From Candidatus Limnocylindrales bacterium (lineage in GTDB: Bacteria > Chloroflexota > Limnocylindria > Limnocylindrales > CSP1-4), in contig JARLHH010000004.1 in assembly GCA_031292335.1 (NCBI GenBank), forward strand, positions 1-18,203: a DNA stretch of 18,203 nucleotides, written 5' to 3'. Position 1 is the stretch's first letter, and the number at the start of each line of letters is the position of its first letter. Positions 1-5,535 of the stretch are shown here, in pieces. The notes under the pieces are model-generated. The model was not told the DNA's origin, searched no databases, and saw nothing but the letters and a program-made list of their open reading frames with translations. A program made the translations under genes and the position numbers.

Positions 1-4
1 CCGG

Positions 5-838
5 TCAAACCCGCCTGGAGTAGGAGCGCAGGGCGAGCGGAATGAAGATCGCGGCGATCACAGCGCACCCGACGAGTGCCCATCCGACCTGGGCAGTGAC
101 GACGCCGTCGTTCATCAGGTCACGCAATGCCGAGACGACATGCGAGACAGGGTTGACCGACGTCAGCGTCTGGAGCCATCCCGGGAGAGTGCTGACTGGA
201 ACGAATGCATTGGATAGGAACGCCAAGGGGAACATGATCAGCATGGACAGGCCCTGGACGGCGCCGGCGGTCTTGGTGATGGTCCCGATCCACATGAAGA
301 TCCAGGCGACGGACCAGCCCGTGACGACGGCCAGTGCCAAACCGGCGGCCACGCCGGGCACGCCACCGCCGGGGCGGTAGCCCATGAGCACGCCCACGGT
401 CAGGGCAACGCTGGTCGCAATCGCGTAGCGGGCGAGGTCGGCCAACATCGGTCCGGCGAGCGGGGCGATCCGCGCGATGGGCAGCGACCTGAAGCGGTCG
501 AACACACCCTTGTCCATGTCCTCGCGGAGTTGGACGCCGGCGGCTACGCACGAGGTGATGGTGGTCATGGCGATGATGCCGGGAATGAGGATCGGCAGGT
601 AGCTCGCCTGGCTGCCGGAGATGGCGCCGGCGAACATGAACCCGAACATCAGGGTGAACAGCACGGGCATCGCGGTGACGTCGACGAGCTGCTCGGGGTT
701 TCGGCGCATCTTGATGAGGGCTCGCCATGCCAGCGTCGTGATCTGCGTGAGCGCGGCGCGAATGGGTACCGACGCCTGGACGCCGCGCTCGGACGGTTGC
801 GATGTGGCCCGGATCGGGCTCGTGATGGTTGCGGTCAT
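5..838 (-). CDS. ABC-2 type multidrug efflux permease, DrrB-like
   Basis: Membrane half of a DrrAB-type exporter in the cytoplasmic membrane. The 277-residue protein has a cytoplasmic N-terminal tail of about 30 residues and then about six hydrophobic segments, roughly residues 55-75, 82-102, 135-152, 162-185, 195-215 and 250-270. The segment around LREDMDKGVFDRFRSLPIAR (about 103-122) is the short coupling region typical of the ABC-2/DrrB family, and LPGWLQ and NPVSHVVSALRDLM near the C-terminus are also family-typical. The start is an ATG 11 nt after the ATPase stop, so the two are probably translated from one mRNA. The family exports hydrophobic drugs or lipids; the substrate here cannot be read from sequence. 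The stop codon lies at the very left edge, so the gene is complete. Confidence 0.9.
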   Translation of the reverse strand: MTATITSPIRATSQPSERGVQASVPIRAALTQITTLAWRALIKMRRNPEQLVDVTAMPVLFTLMFGFMFAGAISGSQASYLPILIPGIIAMTTITSCVAAGVQLREDMDKGVFDRFRSLPIARIAPLAGPMLADLARYAIATSVALTVGVLMGYRPGGGVPGVAAGLALAVVTGWSVAWIFMWIGTITKTAGAVQGLSMLIMFPLAFLSNAFVPVSTLPGWLQTLTSVNPVSHVVSALRDLMNDGVVTAQVGWALVGCAVIAAIFIPLALRSYSRRV

Positions 839-849
839 GCGTCGCTCTC

Positions 850-1836
850 TCAGCTGGCGGGGACGGGGGATTCACTCGGGTGGCCTGTGAGGGCCATGAA
901 GACGTCGTCAAGGCTCGGTTGTTCGACGGTGGCGTTGGTGATGTCGAGGCCGTGGTCGCGGAGCGCGATGAGGACGTCGGCAGCCTGGTTCGCGTCGCTC
1001 AACGTGACGCTGAATCCCGAGCCGGTCGCGGCACGGATCGGTGTGTCGCGGGTCAGCTCCGCAGCGAGCTCGACCGCCTTCGCCGTGTCGGCGCCCTCGA
1101 CCAGCGCGACGTGGAGGCTCGACGTGCCGATCCTGGCCTTGAGCTCGGTGGGGGTGCCCTCGGCGACCTTCCGGCCGTGATCGATCACGATGATCCGGCT
1201 CGCCAGTGCGTCGGCTTCGTCGAGGTACTGGGTGGTCAACAAGATCGTGGAACCCTCGGCGACCAGGTCGCGGATCGTGTCCCACATCTGGCCGCGCGTG
1301 CGGGGGTCGAGCCCGGTCGTGGGCTCGTCGAGGAAGATCAGCGCGGGCCTGGTGATCAGGCTGGCCGCGAGATCGAGGCGGCGGCGCATGCCGCCGGAGA
1401 ACTGCGAGATCGGTCGGTCGGCCGCCTCGGTCAGGTCGAACTTCGCGAGCAGATGGTCGGCGGTCCCGTGAGCCTTCTTCGAGGACAGCCCCTGAAGGCG
1501 GCCGAACATCCAGAGGTTCTCGCGGCCCGTCAGGTTCTCGTCGACCGACGCGAACTGGCCAGTGACGCCGATCAGCTGCCGCACCGCGTGGCCCTCACTT
1601 CGCACGTCGTGGCCGAAGATGCTCGCCTCGCCGCTGTCGATCGGCAGCAGCGTCGCCAGCATGTTGAGCATCGTGGTCTTGCCGGCTCCGTTGGGGCCGA
1701 GCACCCCGACGATCTCACCTTCCATGACGGTGAGGTCGATATCGTCCACGGCGCGGTTCGTGCCGAACGTCTTGGTCAGGCCGCGTGCCTCGACAGCAGG
1801 GGTGACCGATGGGGGGCGAGAGCCGGCCGCGTTCAC
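850..1836 (-). CDS. ABC transporter ATPase, DrrA-like (multidrug efflux)
   Basis: Nucleotide-binding subunit that would power the adjacent DrrB-like permease. Over 328 residues: Walker A GPNGAGKT at 47-54, Q-loop Gln94, signature FSGGMRRR at about 146-153, Walker B LIFLDE at 166-171, then DEPTTGLDPRTR. The switch position reads LTTQYLDEAD, with Gln where most ABC ATPases have His; this is typical of DrrA proteins. After about residue 230 comes the DrrA C-terminal domain. The frame stays open upstream to about 1998, but the GTG at 1836 is the likely start because it overlaps the padR stop as GTGA, the usual coupled junction, and leaves a normal N-terminus. Co-directional with padR and the permease. 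Substrate unknown. Confidence 0.92.
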   Translation of the reverse strand: MNAAGSRPPSVTPAVEARGLTKTFGTNRAVDDIDLTVMEGEIVGVLGPNGAGKTTMLNMLATLLPIDSGEASIFGHDVRSEGHAVRQLIGVTGQFASVDENLTGRENLWMFGRLQGLSSKKAHGTADHLLAKFDLTEAADRPISQFSGGMRRRLDLAASLITRPALIFLDEPTTGLDPRTRGQMWDTIRDLVAEGSTILLTTQYLDEADALASRIIVIDHGRKVAEGTPTELKARIGTSSLHVALVEGADTAKAVELAAELTRDTPIRAATGSGFSVTLSDANQAADVLIALRDHGLDITNATVEQPSLDDVFMALTGHPSESPVPAS

Positions 1837-2549
1837 CGGCCGTCGTCGCTGGATGGATCGGGAGCCGTGGCGCTCGGCGAGGTGGTCTCCGCGCGGTCGT
1901 CCTCGGCCAGGAGCCGATAGAGCGAGCGGCGAGCCTCGGTGAGGATCGCCCCGGCGCGAGCCACGGTTGCCGCGCTGCCGACATGGGAGACCTGCCACAC
2001 CGCGGCACCGACCTGGGAGAACAGGTCGCGCAGGTCAGCCGCCTCCGACGAGCCGGGCATATCCCAGGGCGCGCGCTCCGTGGAGGAGCGTGCCGCGAGG
2101 GCCGTGCCGTCCTCGGTCAGGACGTACACCTTGCGTCCGTCGCGCAGCTCGCCCGTGACGAGGCCCTCGTCCTCGAGCTGCTGCAGCGTCGGGTAGACGG
2201 AGCCTGCGCTCACGCGCCACATGCCGCCGCTCCGCTCGTTGAGCAGCTTGATGACCTGGTAGCCGTGCATGGGCTCCTCGACCAGGAGCGCGAGGATCGC
2301 GGTCCGGACGTCGCCGCGGCGAACCATCGGTCCCCGGGCCATCATTCGGTCGAACCCGGGTCCGCCGGGGCCCCTGCCCCCGAAGCCCCGGCCCAGGAAG
2401 TCCCGGCCCAGGAAGTCGCGGGCCCCACCCGGCCCACCGCGGCGGGCGTGACCGCGATCGAAGCCTGGGCCGGACTGTGGGCCGCGAACCTGGTCGCCGC
2501 CGGCCTCGCCGCGGGCGTTGCGACCCCGCGACTGGTTGTCATGGAACAT
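1833..2549 (-). CDS. PadR-family transcriptional regulator with Gly/Arg-rich N-terminal tail
   Basis: Winged-helix repressor, first gene of the efflux operon and so probably its ligand-responsive regulator. In the 238-residue protein the PadR domain spans about 80-150: VRTAILALLVEEPMHGYQVI, then GSVYPTLQQLEDEGLV as recognition helix region, then the wing ending GRKVYVLTEDG. Residues 8-75 are a low-complexity Gly/Arg/Pro tail that includes two DFLGR copies in tandem; a C-terminal helix (about 195-215) would be the dimer arm. A GTG lies at 2552, but the ATG at 2549 is preferred because the AAGGGG Shine-Dalgarno sits 6 nt before it. The stop overlaps the ATPase GTG by 4 nt. A palindrome-bearing promoter lies about 45 nt upstream, consistent with autoregulation. 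Confidence 0.9.
   Translation of the reverse strand: MFHDNQSRGRNARGEAGGDQVRGPQSGPGFDRGHARRGGPGGARDFLGRDFLGRGFGGRGPGGPGFDRMMARGPMVRRGDVRTAILALLVEEPMHGYQVIKLLNERSGGMWRVSAGSVYPTLQQLEDEGLVTGELRDGRKVYVLTEDGTALAARSSTERAPWDMPGSSEAADLRDLFSQVGAAVWQVSHVGSAATVARAGAILTEARRSLYRLLAEDDRAETTSPSATAPDPSSDDGR
2391..2420 (-). repeat. 15-bp tandem duplication inside padR
   Basis: Two copies of GCCCAGGAAGTC[C/G]CG back to back on the plus strand, differing at one base. They encode the repeated DFLGR in the low-complexity N-terminal tail of the regulator. Probably replication slippage in a disordered segment. Confidence 0.7.
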
Positions 2550-2594
2550 CACGTTCCCCTTCTGCTTGTGCCGCGCTATGTGTGCGCCCCATCA

Positions 2595-2623
2595 CGATAT
2601 ATCGCGCTAGCGCGTGGTGTCAA
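2595..2623 (-). promoter_or_regulatory. padR-drrAB promoter with overlapping palindromic operator
   Basis: Read on the minus strand there is a perfect -35 TTGACA (2623-2618), a 16-nt spacer and a -10 TATATC (2601-2596). Two palindromes overlap it: CGATATATCG at 2595-2604, covering the -10, and CGCGCTAGCGCG at 2603-2614, in the spacer. The AT-rich ATATATCG core resembles operators reported for PadR-type repressors, so binding by the regulator encoded just downstream is the simplest reading. The expected transcript start near 2589 gives a leader of about 40 nt that carries the padR Shine-Dalgarno. Confidence 0.72.
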
Positions 2624-2743
2624 GGGGTGCAGGGGGCGCCCTGGGTGGATCCTGGTGATGCGACGCCCGCGCCGGAGACGTCCGGGACCCCCGGTGGCAG
2701 GACCCGACCTGGGACCTATCGTGGCGGATGGAGTCGCATCAGG

Positions 2744-2768
2744 GCACGAACAGTCGTCATGTTCGTGC
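2744..2768 (-). terminator. Hairpin just after tRNA-His (terminator or processing signal)
   Basis: Perfect 9-bp stem GCACGAACA / TGTTCGTGC with a 7-nt loop, beginning 6 nt after the encoded CCA of the tRNA on the minus strand. No T-run follows it, so it is not a textbook intrinsic terminator; it may end transcription with weak tail pairing or protect the 3' trailer. Confidence 0.55.
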
Positions 2769-2774
2769 GAGAAG

Positions 2775-2851
2775 TGGGGTGGCCTACGGGGCTTGAACCC
2801 GCAACCTTCGGAGCCACAATCCGATGCTCTACCGATTGAGCTAAGGCCACC
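2775..2851 (-). tRNA. tRNA-His (anticodon GTG)
   Basis: Minus-strand cloverleaf. The acceptor stem is GTGGCCT (2850-2844) pairing with AGGCCAC (2785-2779). The D arm is GCTC...GAGC, the anticodon arm TCGGA-TTGTGGC-TCCGA with anticodon GTG, and the T arm GCGGG-TTCAAGC-CCCGT. Discriminator C73 (2778) and a CCA are encoded (2777-2775). The extra G-1 needed by histidyl-tRNA synthetase is encoded at 2851 opposite C73, which confirms the His identity independently of the anticodon. Confidence 0.97.
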
Positions 2852-2900
2852 GCGGTCGCCGCGCGTGGCACGGCCGTGGGCCGGCGCGCGGAACCCGCGG

Positions 2901-2906
2901 AGTATA
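2901..2906 (-). promoter_or_regulatory. -10 box of the tRNA-His promoter
   Basis: TATACT on the minus strand, one mismatch to the TATAAT consensus, in otherwise GC-rich DNA and about 50 nt before the tRNA 5' end. No convincing -35 is visible 16-18 nt further upstream. Confidence 0.5.
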
Positions 2907-2989
2907 CGCGAGTCGCCGGTCTCGGAGCGCCCGGCAGGCTCTCGCCGGCGATCGTGAGCGGACCTGGCAGCCGAGATGCCGTCCCTCCG

Positions 2990-3006
2990 GGTGCCGGGGC
3001 GGCACC
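2990..3006 (-). terminator. Weak hairpin downstream of the DinB-family gene
   Basis: Stem of 6 bp (GGTGCC / GGCACC) with a 5-nt loop, 6 nt after the stop codon of the DinB-like gene. It is short and lacks a T-run, so it is only a candidate 3' end signal. Confidence 0.3.
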
Positions 3007-3012
3007 TCCGCG

Positions 3013-3537
3013 TCAGCCCGGGATGGGCCCGAGCTCCTCCGCGTCGTAGGTCCAGCCGTCGATGTCGGGCGGGTCGTAGCCGAGAATCGTCAGGACGTGG
3101 CGCACCTGCGCGCGGTGCTCGCAGCCGTGATCGAGCGCCTGGATGAAGAACGTGATCGCGCGGATCGTTGCCGGCTCGCCCCGCCGGCTTGCCGTGACGA
3201 CAGAATCGGGGGCCATGACCCCGGCGAGCTCGATGAGCGCGCCCGCCGACGCCGCCGCTCGCCGCCGCAGGACGCGGACGGAGGGCGCCAGCGCCTCCGG
3301 CGGCACCGGCCGGTCAGTGCCGCCGGCCGAATCCGGTCCCGGGGCGGTCTCGCCACGCAGGCCCCGCACGTACCGCTCTTCGGCCTCGACGAGGTGGCGC
3401 AGCGTGGCGCCCAGGCCCCCGAACGTTCCCTGGACGACGAACTCCAGCTGGTCCGCGGGAAGTCCCTCGCAGGCGGCGAAGAGGCGATCCGATGCCCACG
3501 CATGGTGGCGGAAGAGCGCGACGAATCCTGCATCCAT
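3013..3537 (-). CDS. DinB-family (four-helix bundle, metal-binding) protein
   Basis: Soluble 174-residue protein of the DinB/YfiT-like superfamily. The putative metal triad is visible: His48 in LRHLVEAEERY, and His137 and His141 in ALDHGCEHRAQV, followed by the typical HVLTILGYDPPDIDGW end. Members bind Zn or Ni and act as thiol transferases or proteins of unknown role; no precise reaction can be given here. The frame also has a GTG at 3555, but the ATG at 3537 is preferred because TATCCT (3550-3545) lies exactly 7 nt before it, giving a leaderless start, and no Shine-Dalgarno supports the GTG. Alone on its strand between a tRNA and a divergent CAP gene. Confidence 0.85.
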   Translation of the reverse strand: MDAGFVALFRHHAWASDRLFAACEGLPADQLEFVVQGTFGGLGATLRHLVEAEERYVRGLRGETAPGPDSAGGTDRPVPPEALAPSVRVLRRRAAASAGALIELAGVMAPDSVVTASRRGEPATIRAITFFIQALDHGCEHRAQVRHVLTILGYDPPDIDGWTYDAEELGPIPG

Positions 3538-3544
3538 GCGGCGA

Positions 3545-3550
3545 AGGATA
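3545..3550 (-). promoter_or_regulatory. -10 box giving a leaderless mRNA for the DinB-like gene
   Basis: TATCCT on the minus strand, 7 nt upstream of the ATG at 3537, the spacing expected when transcription starts at the A of the start codon. The same arrangement is seen at 4728 and 9030. Confidence 0.5.
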
Positions 3551-3573
3551 CTCACCCCCGGTGCGCGTGAAGA

Positions 3574-3606
3574 GGTCGGGCGGACCGCGGCCCTTCGCGC
3601 CCGACC
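3574..3606. repeat. Inverted repeat in the divergent DinB/CAP intergenic region
   Basis: GGTCGGGCG (3574-3582) is repeated inverted as CGCCCGACC (3598-3606), with a 15-nt loop. It lies just upstream of the DinB-like promoter, within the roughly 220-nt gap between the two divergent genes; nothing else clear is seen in that gap. Confidence 0.35.
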
Positions 3607-3757
3607 GGGTGCTCGGCCTCATTCGCCCGGCGGTCCGGAGGCTTCGCCCACCCGCCCGTCCGGGAACTCGGCGTCCTGGCAGGACTACCGCCGTGCCCGG
3701 GCGGGACCATCGCACCGCTGACCCACTGCAGCCGCCGGCATACGGTTGCTTCACGCG

Positions 3758-4687
3758 ATGCGAACCAACGTCCTCCCCAGGCCTGCCGCCCCTGCCCACC
3801 TCGCGCTCATGCTCGCCATCGCGCTCGTCGCGACGAGCGCCGGCCTCCTGGCCCTGCCCGGACGCGCCCTCGGCTGGAGCGACAACTCGTTCTCCGCCAC
3901 GGCCGAGCAGCAGCTCTTCACGTTGACCAACCAGGCCCGCGCCAGCGCCGGCCTCCCGACCCTGGGCTGGGACGCGACCCTCGCCGGGATCGCCCGCTGG
4001 CGTTCCCAGGACATGGCGACGCGCGACTACTTCAGCCACAACATCCCGCCCAGCGGCGAGATGGTCTTCGACGTGATGGACCAGCAGGGCTACTGCTACC
4101 AGCTGGCCGGGGAGAACATCGGCTGGAACAACTACCCGGACGACCAGGCCACGGACGTCGTGCAGAACGACTTCATGAACTCGCCAGGGCACCGCCAGAA
4201 CATCATGGGGCCCGCCTGGAATGTCGCCGGGATCGGCGCCTACAAGCTTGCCGACGGGCGGAAGTTCTACACGGTCCTGTTCGCCAACACGAAGGGCTGC
4301 GGGTCCGCTCCTACCCCGACCGCGAAGCCGACGCCCAAGCCGACGCCGACACCCACGGCGACGCCGACGCCGGCAGCGTCCCCTGCTCGGACCGCGAAGC
4401 CGGCTTCCAGGCCGACCCCCACCCCGACCGCGAGGCCGACCCCGGCCGCGACGCCCACCCGGACCCCCGCGCGAACCGCGGCTCCGACACCCACGCCGAC
4501 ACCCACGCCGACACCCACGCCGACACCTACGCCAGCGCCGGCCGCGACGCCCACGCCGACGCCCAGCCCGGTGGGCGCCGAGATGCTGCCCGAAGGCGTG
4601 TCGCTGCGGGTCCTCGACCCCGTTCCGGCGCCTGGCCAGGCGGGTGGCCTGCTGCAGAGCCTGCTCGCCCTGATCTTCGGCTCCTGA
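3758..4687 (+). CDS. Secreted CAP/SCP-domain protein with Pro-Thr repeat tail
   Basis: Exported protein of 309 residues. Residues 13-39 form a Sec signal peptide with a long hydrophobic core (LALMLAIALVATSAGLLAL). Residues about 50-176 are a CAP (SCP/PR1, YkwD-like) domain with the family landmarks RDYFSHNIP (His94), LAGENIGW (Glu119), DFMNSPGHRQNIM (His145) and GIGAY. Cys113 and Cys181 could form a disulfide. Residues about 184-271 are a low-complexity Thr/Pro/Ala tail, as in wall-spanning proteins, followed by a short segment ending GLLQSLLALIFGS; no LPxTG sorting motif. Bacterial CAP proteins are linked to envelope or spore-coat functions, but the biochemical role is mostly unknown. No Shine-Dalgarno; a weak TACGGT lies 11 nt before the ATG. 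A TTG in frame at 3746 is a less likely start. Confidence 0.9.
   Translation: MRTNVLPRPAAPAHLALMLAIALVATSAGLLALPGRALGWSDNSFSATAEQQLFTLTNQARASAGLPTLGWDATLAGIARWRSQDMATRDYFSHNIPPSGEMVFDVMDQQGYCYQLAGENIGWNNYPDDQATDVVQNDFMNSPGHRQNIMGPAWNVAGIGAYKLADGRKFYTVLFANTKGCGSAPTPTAKPTPKPTPTPTATPTPAASPARTAKPASRPTPTPTARPTPAATPTRTPARTAAPTPTPTPTPTPTPTPTPAPAATPTPTPSPVGAEMLPEGVSLRVLDPVPAPGQAGGLLQSLLALIFGS
4484..4531 (+). repeat. 12-bp minisatellite encoding Thr-Pro in the CAP protein tail
   Basis: Four tandem copies of CCGACACCCACG (the last has one substitution), encoding (TPTP)n. Further degenerate copies extend over about 4313-4570. The unit is a multiple of three, so length changes would alter only the tail length. 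Confidence 0.85.
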
Positions 4688-4727
4688 ACCGGGCCAGTCG
4701 GCGTCCCTGTCAGAAGGCCGGCTCCGC

Positions 4728-4733
4728 TACACT
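4728..4733 (+). promoter_or_regulatory. -10 box with leaderless start, ABC exporter operon
   Basis: TACACT 7 nt upstream of the ATG at 4741. The expected transcript start falls on that ATG, so the first translated codon would belong to the 12-codon leader ORF. No strong -35 is visible; CTGTCA at 4707-4712 has the wrong spacing. Confidence 0.5.
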
Positions 4734-4740
4734 CGGCGCC

Positions 4741-4779
4741 ATGACAACCAGCCCCCGCCCCGCGGCGGCGTGCCGCTGA
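4741..4779 (+). CDS. Putative 12-residue leader peptide overlapping the ABC ATPase start
   Basis: Short ORF MTTSPRPAAACR, ATG at 4741 and TGA at 4777-4779. The stop overlaps the ATPase ATG (4779-4781) by one base as TGATG, a termination-reinitiation junction. Neither ATPase start candidate (ATG 4779, GTG 4770) has a Shine-Dalgarno, whereas this ATG sits 7 nt after a TACACT -10 box, fitting leaderless initiation. Ribosomes would load here and pass on to the ATPase. The peptide is Pro/Ala-rich and shows no known motif. It could be only a coupling device or a regulatory leader; a coding role is unproven. Confidence 0.4.
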   Translation: MTTSPRPAAACR

Positions 4780-5531
4780 TGTCGCCGATCCTCGAAGCGC
4801 GCGAGGTCACCAAGCGCTACCGGCTCGGTGCCGGCGACGTCGAGGCCGTGCGCGGCGTCTCGCTGGCGGTGGAACCCGGCGAGCTCGTGGCGTTCATGGG
4901 ACCGTCGGGTTCCGGCAAGAGCACGCTGCTCCACCTGCTGGGCGGGCTGGACCAGCCGACCTCCGGCGATGTCGTGCTCGACGGTGCGCTCATCAGCCGC
5001 CTGTCGGACGATGCGGCGACGAAGCTTCGCCGCGAGAAGACGGGCTTCGTCTTCCAGTTCTTCAACCTCCTCCCGCTCCTGAGCGTCTGGGAGAACGTGG
5101 CGCTCCCCTTCACGATCGCCGGCGAGGACGCCCGCCACGGCGATCAGGCCGCCGCGATCCGCGCTGCGCTTGCGTCGGTCGACCTGGCGGGCAAGGAGCG
5201 CAACCGGCCCGACCAGCTCTCGGCAGGCGAACAGCAGCGCGTGGCGCTCGCGCGCGCGCTCGTCCGGCGGCCCGCGCTCCTCCTCGCGGACGAGCCGACC
5301 GGGAACCTGGACTTCGCCACCGGGACGGAGATCCTGGACCGCCTCTGGCGCTCGTGCCACGAGGGAGGCCAGACGGTGGTTCTCGTCACGCACGACGCGA
5401 AGGCGGCGGCCTACGCGGACCGGGTCTTCGTCCTGCACGACGGGTCGATCCGCGACGAGATCCAGCTGGGCCGTCGCGAGGACCACGGAGCCGCTCCGCT
5501 GATCGCCCGGCTCGCCAGCCTGGGTCTCTAG
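4779..5531 (+). CDS. ABC transporter ATPase, LolD/MacB type
   Basis: Cytoplasmic ATPase of 250 residues that would drive the FtsX-type permease encoded 4 nt downstream, by the mechanotransmission scheme of MacB/LolCDE-like (type VII) systems. Walker A is GPSGSGKS at 41-48. The Q-loop reads FVFQFFNLLPLLSVWENV, typical of LolD/MacB. The signature is LSAGEQQRVALARAL, with Ala where LSGGE is usual. Walker B is LLLADEPTGNLD and the switch His lies in VLVTHD. The ATG at 4779 was chosen because it overlaps the leader-ORF stop; a GTG at 4770 in frame would add three residues. The partner's cargo is unknown; relatives move lipoproteins, peptides or antibiotics. Confidence 0.93.
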   Translation: MSPILEAREVTKRYRLGAGDVEAVRGVSLAVEPGELVAFMGPSGSGKSTLLHLLGGLDQPTSGDVVLDGALISRLSDDAATKLRREKTGFVFQFFNLLPLLSVWENVALPFTIAGEDARHGDQAAAIRAALASVDLAGKERNRPDQLSAGEQQRVALARALVRRPALLLADEPTGNLDFATGTEILDRLWRSCHEGGQTVVLVTHDAKAAAYADRVFVLHDGSIRDEIQLGRREDHGAAPLIARLASLGL

Positions 5532-5535
5532 GCGC

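Noticed and set aside
2477..2957. Plus-strand ORFs containing GLEPATFGATIR- and GLNPQPSEPQSDA-like stretches
   Set aside because: These are the well-known false peptides obtained by translating a tRNA gene antisense; they coincide with tRNA-His.
4484..4531. Short tandem repeats considered as a CRISPR-like array
   Set aside because: Units are 12 bp, contiguous with no spacers, and in frame in a Thr-Pro tail.
5221..5265. Non-canonical LSAGE signature in the ABC ATPase as a sign of inactivity
   Set aside because: All other ATPase motifs are intact, and a Gly-to-Ala change at this position is compatible with function in exporter ATPases.
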